Source: Tidjanibacter sp. (GTDB taxonomy: Bacteria; Bacteroidota; Bacteroidia; Bacteroidales; Rikenellaceae). Taken from it: a stretch of 64,000 nt of DNA. Under the pieces are notes generated by a model. The model was not told where the DNA came from. It saw only the letters and a list, made by a program, of their open reading frames with translations, and made no database searches. The stretch is from the NCBI GenBank assembly GCA_017466345.1, contig JAFTUI010000023.1, forward strand, positions 94,990 through 158,989. The letters are read 5' to 3'. Positions 51,218 to 60,775 of this stretch are shown piece by piece. The translations under genes were made by a program, and so were the position numbers. The stretch's first letter is position 1; each line of letters begins with the position of its first letter.

Positions 51218-51859
51218 ATGAATAGAGTTGATGAGATTATTGGCTCGATGATGAGCCAGAGGCAGTTTCAAATCAAGCGCTGGACAAAGAGTTGGGGAAA
51301 CCGCGAGGAGTGCAAAAGGCTCTTCTGTCATATCTTTTGCAGTGTGGACCCAACCCTTGATTTCTACTATCACTTGCCCGAGTACGACATGGTCATCGAT
51401 TGGATGACCAGTACGGACGACAAAGGGTTGATGTTGATGGGGGATTGTGGTCGTGGCAAGAGTATCATAATCACGCGTGTCATACCGATACTGCTCCGCA
51501 TGTTAGAGGAGAGAGCAAATCCATATCCAGTACACGCCTCGGAGTTGGCTAGTGTATATCCCAATGCTCACACCACAGAGAACTACAAACCCACCGATAC
51601 AAATCTCGTGTATCTCACACGCACACCATACCCAATCATTGACGAGGTGGGTGTCGAGCCAATGATGAATAACTATGGCGAGAAGAGCGAGGGTTTTAAT
51701 CAGATTGTCAATGTTGCAGAACGATACCATCGACCAATGTTTGTAACGACCAACCTTACGCCATTGCAGCTGCTGGACCGCTATGGCGAACGCACGATGG
51801 ACCGCTTAGCACATCTATGTCGAACAATCAACTTCCAAGGCGACAGCCTTCGTAAATAA
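51218..51859 (+). CDS. DnaC/IstB-like helicase loader ATPase
   Basis: 213 aa. Walker A LMGDCGRGKSIIITRVIP, Walker B PIIDEVGVEPMMNNYG, sensor segment FVTTNLTPLQLLDRYGER and Arg in RTMDRLAHL. This is the AAA+ layout of DnaC-type loaders that bring the replicative helicase to the origin. It follows the replication initiator by 16 nt. Confidence 0.83.
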   Translation: MNRVDEIIGSMMSQRQFQIKRWTKSWGNREECKRLFCHIFCSVDPTLDFYYHLPEYDMVIDWMTSTDDKGLMLMGDCGRGKSIIITRVIPILLRMLEERANPYPVHASELASVYPNAHTTENYKPTDTNLVYLTRTPYPIIDEVGVEPMMNNYGEKSEGFNQIVNVAERYHRPMFVTTNLTPLQLLDRYGERTMDRLAHLCRTINFQGDSLRK

Positions 51860-51870
51860 CGCATAAGAGT

Positions 51871-52149
51871 ATGAAACCGACAACAAGTATTCAAATTGTA
51901 TCGCTGTGTTACAGCTATATCCTCAGTCGCTTTGAACTTGTTATTCCTCCTTCGGAGGTCGCTCCCGAGGGTTACAAAGTGATGGCAGTTCAGATGGACA
52001 AAACAGATGCCGAGAGGTTTATCTCGCAGATGCACCGCAAGTATGTGTGGAATCGCAAGAAGGGACGATATCCGACCAATTCTATTGTCAAGTTGGAGTT
52101 GGAACTATTCATCAAACTGAAAGATTACAAACGCAAACTAGTATGGTAG
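51871..52149 (+). CDS. Hypothetical phage protein, 92 aa
   Basis: Small basic protein ending in FIKLKDYKRKLVW. No family recognised. Starts 11 nt after the helicase loader and overlaps the next gene (ATGGTAG). Confidence 0.55.
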   Translation: MKPTTSIQIVSLCYSYILSRFELVIPPSEVAPEGYKVMAVQMDKTDAERFISQMHRKYVWNRKKGRYPTNSIVKLELELFIKLKDYKRKLVW

Positions 52150-52442
52150 AAAAGAGCGAAAAACCTCCCAAAGAGTACAGAGTGATATTTCGACTAGCCA
52201 ATGGCAAGAAGAAGTATGCAACCCACCAGGGGCAAATCCTCCTCTGGGACGAGGACGACATTAGGGCATTGAAACTGAACTTGATCCGTTATGAGAAGTT
52301 CGCCTACACCGAGGACTTGGAACACTTCGCCTTCTTTGCCGAGGACCTGGCTGTCCGTTATCCGCGCACCCCGATAGTCCGAGTGACGGGATTCAGAAAA
52401 GAGGAAGCAACAGACCCTCTTGACCCTAATGTGATTGTGTAG
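52143..52442 (+). CDS. Hypothetical phage protein, 99 aa
   Basis: Start at 52143 overlaps the previous stop by 7 nt. A beta-rich beginning (EYRVIFRLANGKKKYATHQG) and acidic middle. No family recognised; in the replication-to-HNH transcript. Confidence 0.55.
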   Translation: MVEKSEKPPKEYRVIFRLANGKKKYATHQGQILLWDEDDIRALKLNLIRYEKFAYTEDLEHFAFFAEDLAVRYPRTPIVRVTGFRKEEATDPLDPNVIV

Positions 52443-52443
52443 T

Positions 52444-52740
52444 ATGCCGAGGTTAAAGAAGAGTGTTGCTCGTCCTTGGCAACCAAAGCGAAAACCCTTC
52501 GAGGGCTACCGCCACCACAACACCGAGTTCTACCAGAGCACCTCTTGGCGAAAGCTCCGAGCCTTGAAGTTGGAGCAGGAGCCTATGTGCGAGGAGTGTC
52601 TCAAAGCGGGTCGTTTAACACCTGCCCAGATGGTGGACCACATCGTCCCCATCAACAAGGGTGGAGCATCGCTCGACATAGAGAACCTCCAATCTCTCTG
52701 CAACGCCTGCCACGCTCGTAAGAGCGCAAAGGATAAATAA
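52444..52740 (+). CDS. HNH endonuclease
   Basis: 98 aa. The HNH core has two Cys pairs: MCEECLKAG, then MVDHIVPINKGGASLDIENLQSLCNACHARKS, with catalytic His in VDHIVP and Asn in ENLQ. Such phage HNH proteins often work with the terminase in packaging of cos phages. It lies ahead of the terminase with the integrase gene between. Confidence 0.87.
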   Translation: MPRLKKSVARPWQPKRKPFEGYRHHNTEFYQSTSWRKLRALKLEQEPMCEECLKAGRLTPAQMVDHIVPINKGGASLDIENLQSLCNACHARKSAKDK

Positions 52741-52859
52741 CCAAATGTCTAACTAAAATCATTCTTTCACATGTAAAAAGCCAACATGGAGGGTCTATTT
52801 GAATACATATTGCAAGCCGCTTTTTAGCACCAAATATACCCTCCCACTTTTTTGAAGCA

Positions 52860-53792
52860 ATGAAAACGACACTAACGATAAATCAAATCATAGACGAGTG
52901 GATACTTTCGCTGGACTGCCTGCCCACAACCAAGGAGGACTATCGTAGGAAGATACAGCTATGGTTTCGGTGGCTATCCAACCAGGGCTACGACACGCGC
53001 TCACCCTCGCGCACAAATGTCTTGGAGTATAAAGAGTATCTGCAAAAGCAACATAAGAGTGCCTACACATACCACTCCTATGTGACAGTTGTTAGACTCT
53101 TCTATCGTTACTGCTACGAGCAGGGCTACTACGATGACATTGGCAGAGGACTACGATTGAGCCTGCGCCAACGCACCCACTGCAAGCACCCACTAACGGT
53201 CTACCAAGTGCAACAGCTACTCGCATCCATAAAGCCCTCGGACATTGTGGGCAAGCGCGACCTGCTGATGGTATCTATGATGTTGATGTTGGGTCTGCGC
53301 ACTTGTGAGATTAGCCGAATAGACATTGGGGACTTTGGTCTTGTAGATAAAACACCCGTATTGCGTATCCAGCGCAAGGGGCAAGTAGAGAAGCGGGCAT
53401 TGCTGGCACTACCTCAAAGGATTATGGACCTCTTCGAGGACTACATCTCCGAGCGCAACTTCACTCTCGATGAGCCTCTCTTTGTCAGCCACTGCCGAGG
53501 TCAGAAGTCAGGGCGACTGAGGACTCAAACCATCTCCCATATCATTAAACAACGACTTCGAGCCATTGGTGTAGATGATCCGCGAATCACTGCTCACTCC
53601 CTGCGCCACACTTGTGGTAGTTTGCTCGTTGAGCGAGGTGTAGAGGTCGAAATTATCAAGGAGTTGCTGGGGCACACCTCCACATCGACCACCAGAATCT
53701 ATGTCGATATGGCTATCAAGCGCAAACTTTTAGAGGACAATCCGAGCGATGTGATTGCCGAGATGGTGGCAGAAAAACCAAAAAAACATTAA
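52860..53792 (+). CDS. Tyrosine recombinase (phage integrase)
   Basis: 310 aa. An N-terminal SAM-like DNA-binding domain (TINQIIDEWILSLDCLPTTK) and catalytic domain with Arg in MLGLRTCEISR, HSLRHTCGSLLVERG (H-x-x-R), GHTSTSTTRIYVD with the second His and Tyr nucleophile. XerC/D-like size. The attachment site would be expected nearby; the 250 nt after it hold palindromes and a tRNA-like segment. Confidence 0.88.
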   Translation: MKTTLTINQIIDEWILSLDCLPTTKEDYRRKIQLWFRWLSNQGYDTRSPSRTNVLEYKEYLQKQHKSAYTYHSYVTVVRLFYRYCYEQGYYDDIGRGLRLSLRQRTHCKHPLTVYQVQQLLASIKPSDIVGKRDLLMVSMMLMLGLRTCEISRIDIGDFGLVDKTPVLRIQRKGQVEKRALLALPQRIMDLFEDYISERNFTLDEPLFVSHCRGQKSGRLRTQTISHIIKQRLRAIGVDDPRITAHSLRHTCGSLLVERGVEVEIIKELLGHTSTSTTRIYVDMAIKRKLLEDNPSDVIAEMVAEKPKKH

Positions 53793-54039
53793 ACACAAAG
53801 CTAGGTTTAATGAAGGTATGATTAATTGAATGTCAGACACTTTGAATGTCAAAGAGTTGCAGTTTGGCAAAAATCAAGCAAAAACGCCCGTAACTCTTTG
53901 ATAATGGGTAGGCGATAAGGCTCAATTAACAGCACGCAGATCTAGTGGGAAGGGGGTCGAATTCCTTCACACCCTACGAAAACCAATCGCCCCCCAAGTC
54001 TTTTGTACGCACATGCAAAATTGGAGAAATTAGGAAACT
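53793..54039. other. Intergenic region with palindromes and a tRNA-like segment
   Basis: CATTAAAC (53787-53794) / GTTTAATG (53805-53812) at the integrase stop, CTTTGA-ATG-TCAAAG (53840-53854), and 53906-53978 with a T-arm-like AGGGG-GTCGAAT-TCCTT and GTAGG/CCTAC ends. The anticodon arm does not fold well, so it is not called a tRNA. Confidence 0.3.
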
Positions 54040-54519
54040 ATGAAAGGACGCAAGAAACTACCAGATAGCATCAAGGCTCTGCGTGGCACTGACCAGCCTT
54101 GCCGCATGACCGACAAGCCTGCGGTGCAGGGTGCAACGGTCATCAAGCTTCCGAAGGTGGGCTTGAAGGGAACTGCCAAGAAGGTCTTTGCGGTGGTTGC
54201 CTCCGAGCTGATGCACAACAACCTCCTGGATGTCTATGGCGTGGACATGGTCGTGGCGTACGCACGCGAGATGGCTCTCTATCACGACATGATGTCGGAG
54301 ATCGAGAAGGAGGGAGTGACCATTGAGGTTATGACCAAGACGGGTGTCGTTACGCAGATCAACCCGAAGCGTAAGGTTGCCGAGGGAGCACTCGCTGCCG
54401 CCAAGTCGCTGGCAATGGAGTTCGGTATGACACCATCGAGCCGCAGCCGAGTTTCGGCAATAATGAATGATAATGCTCCGAAGGACGAGTTTGCCGAGTT
54501 CGAGGAGATTGAAGAATAA
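54040..54519 (+). CDS. Terminase small subunit, P27 family
   Basis: 159 aa. GRKKLPDSIKALRGTDQPCR at the start, then KVGLKGTAKKVFAVVASELMHNNLLDVYGVDMVVAYARE, the pattern of the P27-type small terminase. It binds the packaging site and recruits the large subunit. An acidic C-terminus (DEFAEFEEIEE). Confidence 0.85.
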   Translation: MKGRKKLPDSIKALRGTDQPCRMTDKPAVQGATVIKLPKVGLKGTAKKVFAVVASELMHNNLLDVYGVDMVVAYAREMALYHDMMSEIEKEGVTIEVMTKTGVVTQINPKRKVAEGALAAAKSLAMEFGMTPSSRSRVSAIMNDNAPKDEFAEFEEIEE

Positions 54520-54538
54520 CACTTAACTATCTAAATGT

Positions 54539-54931
54539 ATGAACTTGCACGATAAATTAAAGACAAGTAGCAAATCCAAGGGAACTGCTACTGAAGATTT
54601 CATGTCTGCTACTCTTCCTTTAGCTGACATAATTGTCAGAACGATGAGATTGATTTATCCCAATGATTACGACGCCTATTTGTATACCAGTTCGTTACGA
54701 GGTGTTTTTATGTACAAATGGGATGAAGCCAGATCTAAATCAAAAGACGAGCCAAATAAAAATCTAGAGTTGTTTATATATCCGAAGATAGCAGAGATAC
54801 TCAGACTAGCCACTGAAAAACTAGAGGAGTCGCTGTGCGAAGTTGTATATGATCCAACAATAAGATGGGAAATAAAACATCGTAAACGACAGGATCGCAG
54901 ATTTGCAAAGAAACTGTATGGCAACAAATAA
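54539..54931 (+). CDS. AT-rich hypothetical gene between terminase subunits
   Basis: 130 aa, no family recognised. Visibly more AT-rich than its neighbours, which suggests an inserted moron-type gene. Its end overlaps the large terminase start by 14 nt, so it is still transcribed with packaging genes. Confidence 0.55.
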   Translation: MNLHDKLKTSSKSKGTATEDFMSATLPLADIIVRTMRLIYPNDYDAYLYTSSLRGVFMYKWDEARSKSKDEPNKNLELFIYPKIAEILRLATEKLEESLCEVVYDPTIRWEIKHRKRQDRRFAKKLYGNK

Positions 54932-56585
54932 ACTACATCTAGCTGAACTTTACGCCCACCAAGTCCTCCATGGCGAACTCCTGGTCTGCGAGTTCGTGCG
55001 CCTGGCAGTGGAACGCTACTACAACGACCTCGACATGGCTCTCGATAAGGGTTGGTATTTTGATCGCAAGGCAGCCTCTCGTGCCATCAACTTCATTCAG
55101 AAGCTCAAGCACACAAAGGGCGTATGGGCAGGTCAGCGTTTTAGACTCGAGCCTTGGCAACAGTTTATTATCTGGAACATATTTGGCTGGATGAACGCTG
55201 ACGGCACACGCAGGTTTCGCTACGCCTACATCGAGATTTCGCGTAAGAACGGCAAGACGATGCTCTCCGCGAGTACGGGACTGCTAATGCTCTTTGCCGA
55301 TGGCGAGTCACGCCCAGAGGTATATTCTGCTGCTACGGTCAAAGACCAGGCGAAGCTCTGCTTCTCGGATGCAGTGGCTATCGTCAAGGCAACAGACCTC
55401 AAGAACTATCTCACTCCTTACCGCAACTCCATAACCTACGAGCTGAAGGGCGGCACTATGAAGCCACTATCCTCGGACTATGGCACGCACGATGGTCTCT
55501 CGCCCTCGTGTGCCATCATCGATGAGTTTCATGCGCACAAAGATAGCGGCATGTTCGATGTCCTTAAGTCGGCATTTGGCGCGAGGCGTCAACCTCTTAT
55601 GTTCATCATTACCACCGCAGGCTTCAACAAGGCGGGTGTCTGCTATGCCTACCGCGACAATGTCATCAAGGTGCTGCGTGGCGTAAATATCGATGACAGC
55701 TTATTCGGCATTATCTACACCCAGGACTCGAAGGAGGAGTGGGAAAACCCGAAGATGTGGATCAAGTCAAACCCTAACCTCGGAGTGTCGGTCTCTGCCG
55801 AGTATCTTGCCGACCAGGTCAAGGACGCCAAGAACAGACCCGAAGCGGTACGCAATGTGCTGACAAAGAATTTTAATCTTTGGGTTGATGCCGAGCGCAC
55901 CTGGATACTCGATGAGAAATGGATGCAGTGTGTTGGCACGACACCATTGGAGTCGCTTCGTGGCTGCGAGTGCTGGGGAGGTCTCGACCTCTCGAATGTC
56001 TCGGATATCACTGCCTTTGTGTTGCTCTTCCACGAGAATGACAAGTTCCAGATCGTGCCACTCTTCTGGATACCCGAAGAGAAGATGCTGGAGAAGATAC
56101 GCAAGGAGAATATCAACTACGATCGCTGGGTGGCTGATGGGCATGTAAAGGTCACTTCGGGCAATGTCATCGACTACGACTTTGTCAAAGCTGACATTCT
56201 CCGCACCATCGAGCAGTACAACCTGCGCTCGGCAGCCTACGATAGGTGGAACTCCTCGCAGACCATCATCGACCTGCAGAATGAGGGCATGGAGTGTAAC
56301 CCTTTCGGGCAGGGCTATGGCTCGATGTCGGCACCCACGAAGGAGTTTGAGAAGCTCGTCTTAACCGAGCGCATCGAACACTTCGGCAACCCCGTACTGC
56401 GCTGGATGCTCTCCTCGACCGTTGTGATGACCGACCCTGCGGGCAACATCAAACCCGACAAGGCGAAGTCCGCGCAGAAGATTGACGGCATCGTTGCCGC
56501 TATTATGGCTCTGGGCGAATGGATGACCGCCCAAGCCGATGAAGACAACAACCCTTATAACCAGAGAGGAATGCTATCGTTATGA
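54918..56585 (+). CDS. Terminase large subunit (HK97-type, Terminase_1)
   Basis: 555 aa. ATPase: YIEISRKNGKTMLSASTGLLML (Walker A variant) and SPSCAIIDEFHAHKD (Walker B). Nuclease: GGLDLSNVSDITAFVLLF with the first acidic residues, AAYDRWNSSQ, and DGIVAAIMALGEW at the end. It packages and cuts phage DNA. Start chosen at 54918, overlapping the previous gene. Confidence 0.92.
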   Translation: MATNKLHLAELYAHQVLHGELLVCEFVRLAVERYYNDLDMALDKGWYFDRKAASRAINFIQKLKHTKGVWAGQRFRLEPWQQFIIWNIFGWMNADGTRRFRYAYIEISRKNGKTMLSASTGLLMLFADGESRPEVYSAATVKDQAKLCFSDAVAIVKATDLKNYLTPYRNSITYELKGGTMKPLSSDYGTHDGLSPSCAIIDEFHAHKDSGMFDVLKSAFGARRQPLMFIITTAGFNKAGVCYAYRDNVIKVLRGVNIDDSLFGIIYTQDSKEEWENPKMWIKSNPNLGVSVSAEYLADQVKDAKNRPEAVRNVLTKNFNLWVDAERTWILDEKWMQCVGTTPLESLRGCECWGGLDLSNVSDITAFVLLFHENDKFQIVPLFWIPEEKMLEKIRKENINYDRWVADGHVKVTSGNVIDYDFVKADILRTIEQYNLRSAAYDRWNSSQTIIDLQNEGMECNPFGQGYGSMSAPTKEFEKLVLTERIEHFGNPVLRWMLSSTVVMTDPAGNIKPDKAKSAQKIDGIVAAIMALGEWMTAQADEDNNPYNQRGMLSL

Positions 56586-56857
56586 CACGAAGGAAATGTA
56601 CAAGACACGAAGAGTTGATGCGTTTGCAGGTGGAGCGAGAACTTATCTCCATAAAGCCCGTTTCGCCCCAAGTGCGTGAGCTGATGACCTTTGAGGGTTT
56701 TACTAGGTGGTATGAGAGAATGCAGTATCTCTATCCTACCAAGGAGGATGCTTACGAGGCGTTAGAGGCTCACCACTTGCGCATTTGCGGACGACGGAGG
56801 TATTCCGAATACACATCGTTCCGTCTAGTTTACTCCCGTAAATGTAACAAAGTTTAA
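56582..56857 (+). CDS. Hypothetical phage protein, 91 aa
   Basis: Small basic protein starting at the terminase stop (4-nt overlap). RWYERMQYLYPTKEDAYEALEAHHL is its core. No family recognised; conserved position between terminase and portal suggests a minor packaging or head gene. Confidence 0.5.
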   Translation: MTRRKCTRHEELMRLQVERELISIKPVSPQVRELMTFEGFTRWYERMQYLYPTKEDAYEALEAHHLRICGRRRYSEYTSFRLVYSRKCNKV

Positions 56858-56917
56858 GCCCATACGAGGGTAGGCGACATAAGTTTGCACTGTAACTAAC
56901 CCCAACTTTTATTTACG

Positions 56918-58195
56918 GTGTCAAACTATTTCACTCGTCTATTCACTCGTTTTAGCTCTGCTTTCCGAGGGGAGGCGCGTATGACCTCTGCCGAATTCGA
57001 GTCGGCTGTCAATAACGCCCTCCTCTCTGACACCGTTTCTGCGAACACTGCACGCCCAGTCATAACCGAGGAGATCTCGCTTTCCATATCTGCTGTCTGG
57101 GCGTGCGTTCGCATACTCTCCGAGACTGTTGGTTCTCTGCCAATCCATCTTTATAGACGCACCGAGAAGGGGCGTGAAAAGGTTGTTAATGTTTGTATTT
57201 ATGTGCTCAATCGCCCCAACGAGTACTGCGGTCGCTTTGCTCTTATGCAGCATCTTATGATCGGTTGTACTCTTTGGGGCAATGGGTATGCTCGTATCTA
57301 CCGCGATAAGATGTATCGACCCGAGCGCATCGAGTTGCTGCACCCGACAGAGATTGAGCCTATTCTCACACACGACAACCACCTCTTCTATCGCGATAAA
57401 ACAGGTCTATTCCTACCACCAGAAGACATCATCCACCTCAAAGGAGTATCCACCAATGGCTACAAGGGATTGAGCCCTATCCAGGTACATCGTTCAAACC
57501 TCGGCCTCGGAGTTTCCGCGCAGATGTACGGAGAACGCTTCTTTAACCAAGGTGGCAATATGTCGGGTGTATTCAAGTATCCATCGACACTAAAACCCGA
57601 AGCCTACCAACGCTTAAAGCACGATCTCATCGCTCAATCAACGGGTCTGCACAACGCCCACACACCACTGCTGTTGGAGGGCGGTATGACCTACGAGCGA
57701 ATATCTATCCCTCCCGAAGACGCACAATTCATCGCTACACGCAAGTTTCAGAAGACCGAGATCGCCACCATCTATGGTGTACCTCCCCATATGATTGCCG
57801 ACCTGGAACGAGCCACGAACAACAACATCGAGCATCAGGGTATGGAGTTCGTGCAGTACTGCCTCATGTCCTACGTCATCCGCCTGGAAGAGGAGTTTAA
57901 TCGCAAGCTGCTGCGTGACGATGAGTTCGAGGAGTTCTACTTTCTCTTCTCGCTCAACGGTCTGCTTCGTGGCGATGCCAAGACGCGCTCGGAATACTAC
58001 AAGAACATGAACTTGGTGGGTGCAATGTCCGCCAACGAGATCCGTGCCTTCGAAGATATGAACGCCTACGAGGGTGGCGACACCTACTTCGTGCAGGCAA
58101 ATATGCAGTCCGTCAAAGTAGCTCTCGGGCAGACCGCCCCAGCACCTACTACTAATAACACCACAGAAAACGATGACACAAACGAAGAAGAGTAA
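56918..58195 (+). CDS. Phage portal protein (HK97 family)
   Basis: 425 aa. SISAVWACVRILSETVGSLPIHLYRR near residue 55, LHPTEIEPILTHDN, IIHLKGVSTNGYKGLSPI and ATIYGVPPHMIADLERATNNNIEHQGMEF, all typical of HK97-type portals. The dodecameric portal is the DNA channel of the capsid. The start is GTG at 56918. A 60-nt gap lies before it. Overlaps the protease gene by 23 nt. Confidence 0.93.
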   Translation: MSNYFTRLFTRFSSAFRGEARMTSAEFESAVNNALLSDTVSANTARPVITEEISLSISAVWACVRILSETVGSLPIHLYRRTEKGREKVVNVCIYVLNRPNEYCGRFALMQHLMIGCTLWGNGYARIYRDKMYRPERIELLHPTEIEPILTHDNHLFYRDKTGLFLPPEDIIHLKGVSTNGYKGLSPIQVHRSNLGLGVSAQMYGERFFNQGGNMSGVFKYPSTLKPEAYQRLKHDLIAQSTGLHNAHTPLLLEGGMTYERISIPPEDAQFIATRKFQKTEIATIYGVPPHMIADLERATNNNIEHQGMEFVQYCLMSYVIRLEEEFNRKLLRDDEFEEFYFLFSLNGLLRGDAKTRSEYYKNMNLVGAMSANEIRAFEDMNAYEGGDTYFVQANMQSVKVALGQTAPAPTTNNTTENDDTNEEE

Positions 58196-58883
58196 CCAAG
58201 TAGAGGTGCGTTGCCAGACAAGTGAGTTGCGCACTAGTGGCGAGAGCCGAACGATTGTGGGCTATGCCGCCAAGTTTGAGAGTTGGTCAGAGCCAATCAT
58301 GGGCTGGTTTAGGGAGAAAATATCTCGCGAGGCCTTCTCTGAGTGCGATGTTACAGATGTGATTATGTGCTTCAACCACAGCATCGACTCCATTCTCGCC
58401 CGTACCACCAGCGGAACGCTTACCCTCTCGACCGATGAGCAAGGGTTGCGCTTTGAGTTCGAGGCTCCCAATACCTCACTCGGCAACGATATGCTCGAAC
58501 TTGTCCGCAGGGGCGACATCTCGAAATGTTCCTTCAAGTTCACTGTTGAGGAGGACGAGTGGCGATATGCCGACAAAGATAACGGACTCGAATACGACGA
58601 GCGTACCATCCGCAAGATTGACAAGCTCTACGATGTCTCGCTAGTAGTCTATCCCGCATATAGCGACACCGAGGCGGGTGTCCGTCACCTCGAAGAGCGT
58701 AAACGACAATTCCTAACCCAGAATAACGATGAAGAAGAATCTAACCAAACTCAAAAAAGTGTGGCGGTGGACTCTGCGGAAGATCCTAGTGCCCACAGCG
58801 AAGTGTCTCGTGAGGATACTCACAAAGTTCATTCAGAAGCACGCAGAAGATTAACCGAACAACTCCAACTTAAAAACCGATAA
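58173..58883 (+). CDS. Prohead protease (HK97 gp4-like)
   Basis: 236 aa. GYAAKFESWSEPIMGWFREKI at the N-terminus, His in MCFNHS and Ser in DISKCSFKFTV, giving the Ser-His protease core, then DVSLVVYPAYSDT. It matures the capsid. A hydrophilic C-terminal tail. Confidence 0.92.
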   Translation: MTQTKKSNQVEVRCQTSELRTSGESRTIVGYAAKFESWSEPIMGWFREKISREAFSECDVTDVIMCFNHSIDSILARTTSGTLTLSTDEQGLRFEFEAPNTSLGNDMLELVRRGDISKCSFKFTVEEDEWRYADKDNGLEYDERTIRKIDKLYDVSLVVYPAYSDTEAGVRHLEERKRQFLTQNNDEEESNQTQKSVAVDSAEDPSAHSEVSREDTHKVHSEARRRLTEQLQLKNR

Positions 58884-58886
58884 ATT

Positions 58887-60080
58887 ATGGGAAAACTAAA
58901 ATCACTTAAAGAGAAACGCGCGGCCATCTATACCAGTATCGATGAGTTGCGTAATGCTACCAATGGTCGTGAGATGACCGCAGAGGAGCAAGAGCGCTGG
59001 GACACTATGCTTTCGGACTATGACAAGGCGGACAAGGCTGTTGAGGCGGAGGAGCGTTTTGCAGAGATTAGCCGTAAGCAAGCCGAGAAGGAGGTGGCGC
59101 AGCGTGACCGCACCATTGGTCAGCAGCTGGGCGAGGAGTACCGCAGAGCCTTTGGCGACTACTTGCTCAACGGCATGCATGGTATTTCGCCTGAGAGTCG
59201 TGCCACATTTGAACAGCGTGCTGGTATTTCTGGTTTGGCAGCTGGCGTACTAATTCCATCTACTCTTGCCGCAGAGGTTGAAGTAGCACTAAAAGACTAC
59301 GGAGGCATGTTCGAGGCTGCAACAATCATCAATACCTCAGATGGTAGGGATCTTATATTGCCAACCATCAATGATACAGCCTCAAAGGCAACCATTGTTT
59401 CAGAGTATGACCAATCAACAAAGAAGGCACCTTCATTTGGATCGGTTACTCTCAAAGCTCACACTTATCGTACACCTATTATCCCCGTATCGCAAGAACT
59501 AATGCAGGATTCTGCATTTAACCTTGATTCGCTCCTTAGCGGTTTGTTAGCCGATGCAATTAGTAGAGGTGTTAATGCAGATTTGACTACGGGTACAGGA
59601 CAGAGTATGCCCACAGGCGTGGTAACAGCGGCTGTCGACTGTGGAACGGCACCAGCGGCAACATCACTGAAACTTGATAACATTATTGATCTTATCAAGT
59701 CTGTGAACTCCGCCTACGCTCGTAAAGGTAAGTTCATGTTCAACCGAAATACCCTCTGGGAACTTGCCAAGATAAAGGACCAGAATGGTCGATACATCTG
59801 GCATGAGGGAGCAAGAGATGGCTCGCCCGCAACACTCTTTGGCAAAGAATATATCCTGAACGATGACATGGCAGATATCGGTGCAGGCAACACTTCGGTG
59901 CTCTTTGGAGACTTCTCGAAGTATAATATCCGTATGGTGCAGTCCATTCGAGTTGTACGCCTTAACGAGCTCTTGGCAGAGTACCTTTCAATTGGTCTTT
60001 GTGGCTTTGTTCGTGTTGACGGTAACCTCCTCGATGCTGGTACTAACCCAATCAAGAAACTCGTACACGCAAAATCCTAG
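58887..60080 (+). CDS. Major capsid protein (HK97 fold)
   Basis: 397 aa. An N-terminal coiled-coil scaffolding region (KSLKEKRAAIYTSIDELRNA to about residue 105) that the protease would remove, then the HK97 core: GVLIPSTLAAEVEVALKDYG, TYRTPIIPVSQELMQDSAF and FMFNRNTLWELAKIKDQNGR. Starts 3 nt after the protease gene. Confidence 0.94.
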   Translation: MGKLKSLKEKRAAIYTSIDELRNATNGREMTAEEQERWDTMLSDYDKADKAVEAEERFAEISRKQAEKEVAQRDRTIGQQLGEEYRRAFGDYLLNGMHGISPESRATFEQRAGISGLAAGVLIPSTLAAEVEVALKDYGGMFEAATIINTSDGRDLILPTINDTASKATIVSEYDQSTKKAPSFGSVTLKAHTYRTPIIPVSQELMQDSAFNLDSLLSGLLADAISRGVNADLTTGTGQSMPTGVVTAAVDCGTAPAATSLKLDNIIDLIKSVNSAYARKGKFMFNRNTLWELAKIKDQNGRYIWHEGARDGSPATLFGKEYILNDDMADIGAGNTSVLFGDFSKYNIRMVQSIRVVRLNELLAEYLSIGLCGFVRVDGNLLDAGTNPIKKLVHAKS

Positions 60081-60085
60081 TAGTT

Positions 60086-60457
60086 ATGCCAGTCCCCTTG
60101 TCATTAGAACTAGCCAAGGCGCACCTCCGCATTGGAGATGATACCTCGCTTGATGCGCTTATCGAGCAGTATCTGGAGATGGCTTTCGCCATAGCCGAAG
60201 ACTACACAAATCGGAAACTTACGCAGGAGTTTTCTGCCGAAAGCCTCCCTGCGTCCATCAAAGCGGCTGTTCTTCTGACATTGGGGACTCTTTTCGACAA
60301 CGAAGCTGATGTACTTGTCGGGCGGTCTGTGGCGCAGCTGCCACTAACTGCGGAGAAACTTCTCCAACCATGGCGAATCCATCCATACAGCAACGAAACC
60401 CCATCGCCATCCGTACCAGAGGGTGTGGTAGTGCGTGTGGTTAAAATGGGAAAATAG
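60086..60457 (+). CDS. Head-tail connector (gp6-like)
   Basis: 123 aa. LELAKAHLRIGDDTSLDALIEQYLEMA is the standard N-terminus of gp6/phage_gp6-type connector proteins. It joins portal and tail. The C-terminus has a short Pro-rich tail. Confidence 0.85.
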   Translation: MPVPLSLELAKAHLRIGDDTSLDALIEQYLEMAFAIAEDYTNRKLTQEFSAESLPASIKAAVLLTLGTLFDNEADVLVGRSVAQLPLTAEKLLQPWRIHPYSNETPSPSVPEGVVVRVVKMGK

Positions 60458-60463
60458 AGAGCG

Positions 60464-60775
60464 ATGTTTAACCACCGAATAGAAATCCATGAGTACAAAG
60501 AGCTCCGCGATGAGTACAACGACCGCACAAAGGAGTTGCAGAGGGTAGCTGTGTGCTACGCCCAGCGCACCGAGACGGGCGGTAGAGAGAATCTCTACGC
60601 GGGTCGTATCGTCCACGAGAACGAGGTGGTCTATACCATTCGCTATCGTGCAGGGTTGCTGGCGGGAATGGTCGTCAAGGATGGAGAGTCGTTCCGCAAG
60701 ATAACCTCCATACACGAGGAGGGACGCAGATGGCGACTACACCTTAAAACAACCAAGAGCGATGCTGAAGATTGA
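60464..60775 (+). CDS. Head closure / head-tail adaptor protein
   Basis: 103 aa. HRIEIHEYKELRDEYNDRTKEL then a beta-rich core with VVYTIRYRAGLLAGMVVKDG, as in head-closure proteins of the SPP1 gp16 type. Overlaps the next gene by 14 nt. Confidence 0.78.
   Translation: MFNHRIEIHEYKELRDEYNDRTKELQRVAVCYAQRTETGGRENLYAGRIVHENEVVYTIRYRAGLLAGMVVKDGESFRKITSIHEEGRRWRLHLKTTKSDAED

Noticed and set aside
53906-53978. A functional tRNA gene
   Set aside because: The acceptor stem has mismatches and the anticodon arm does not pair; kept only as a tRNA-like observation.
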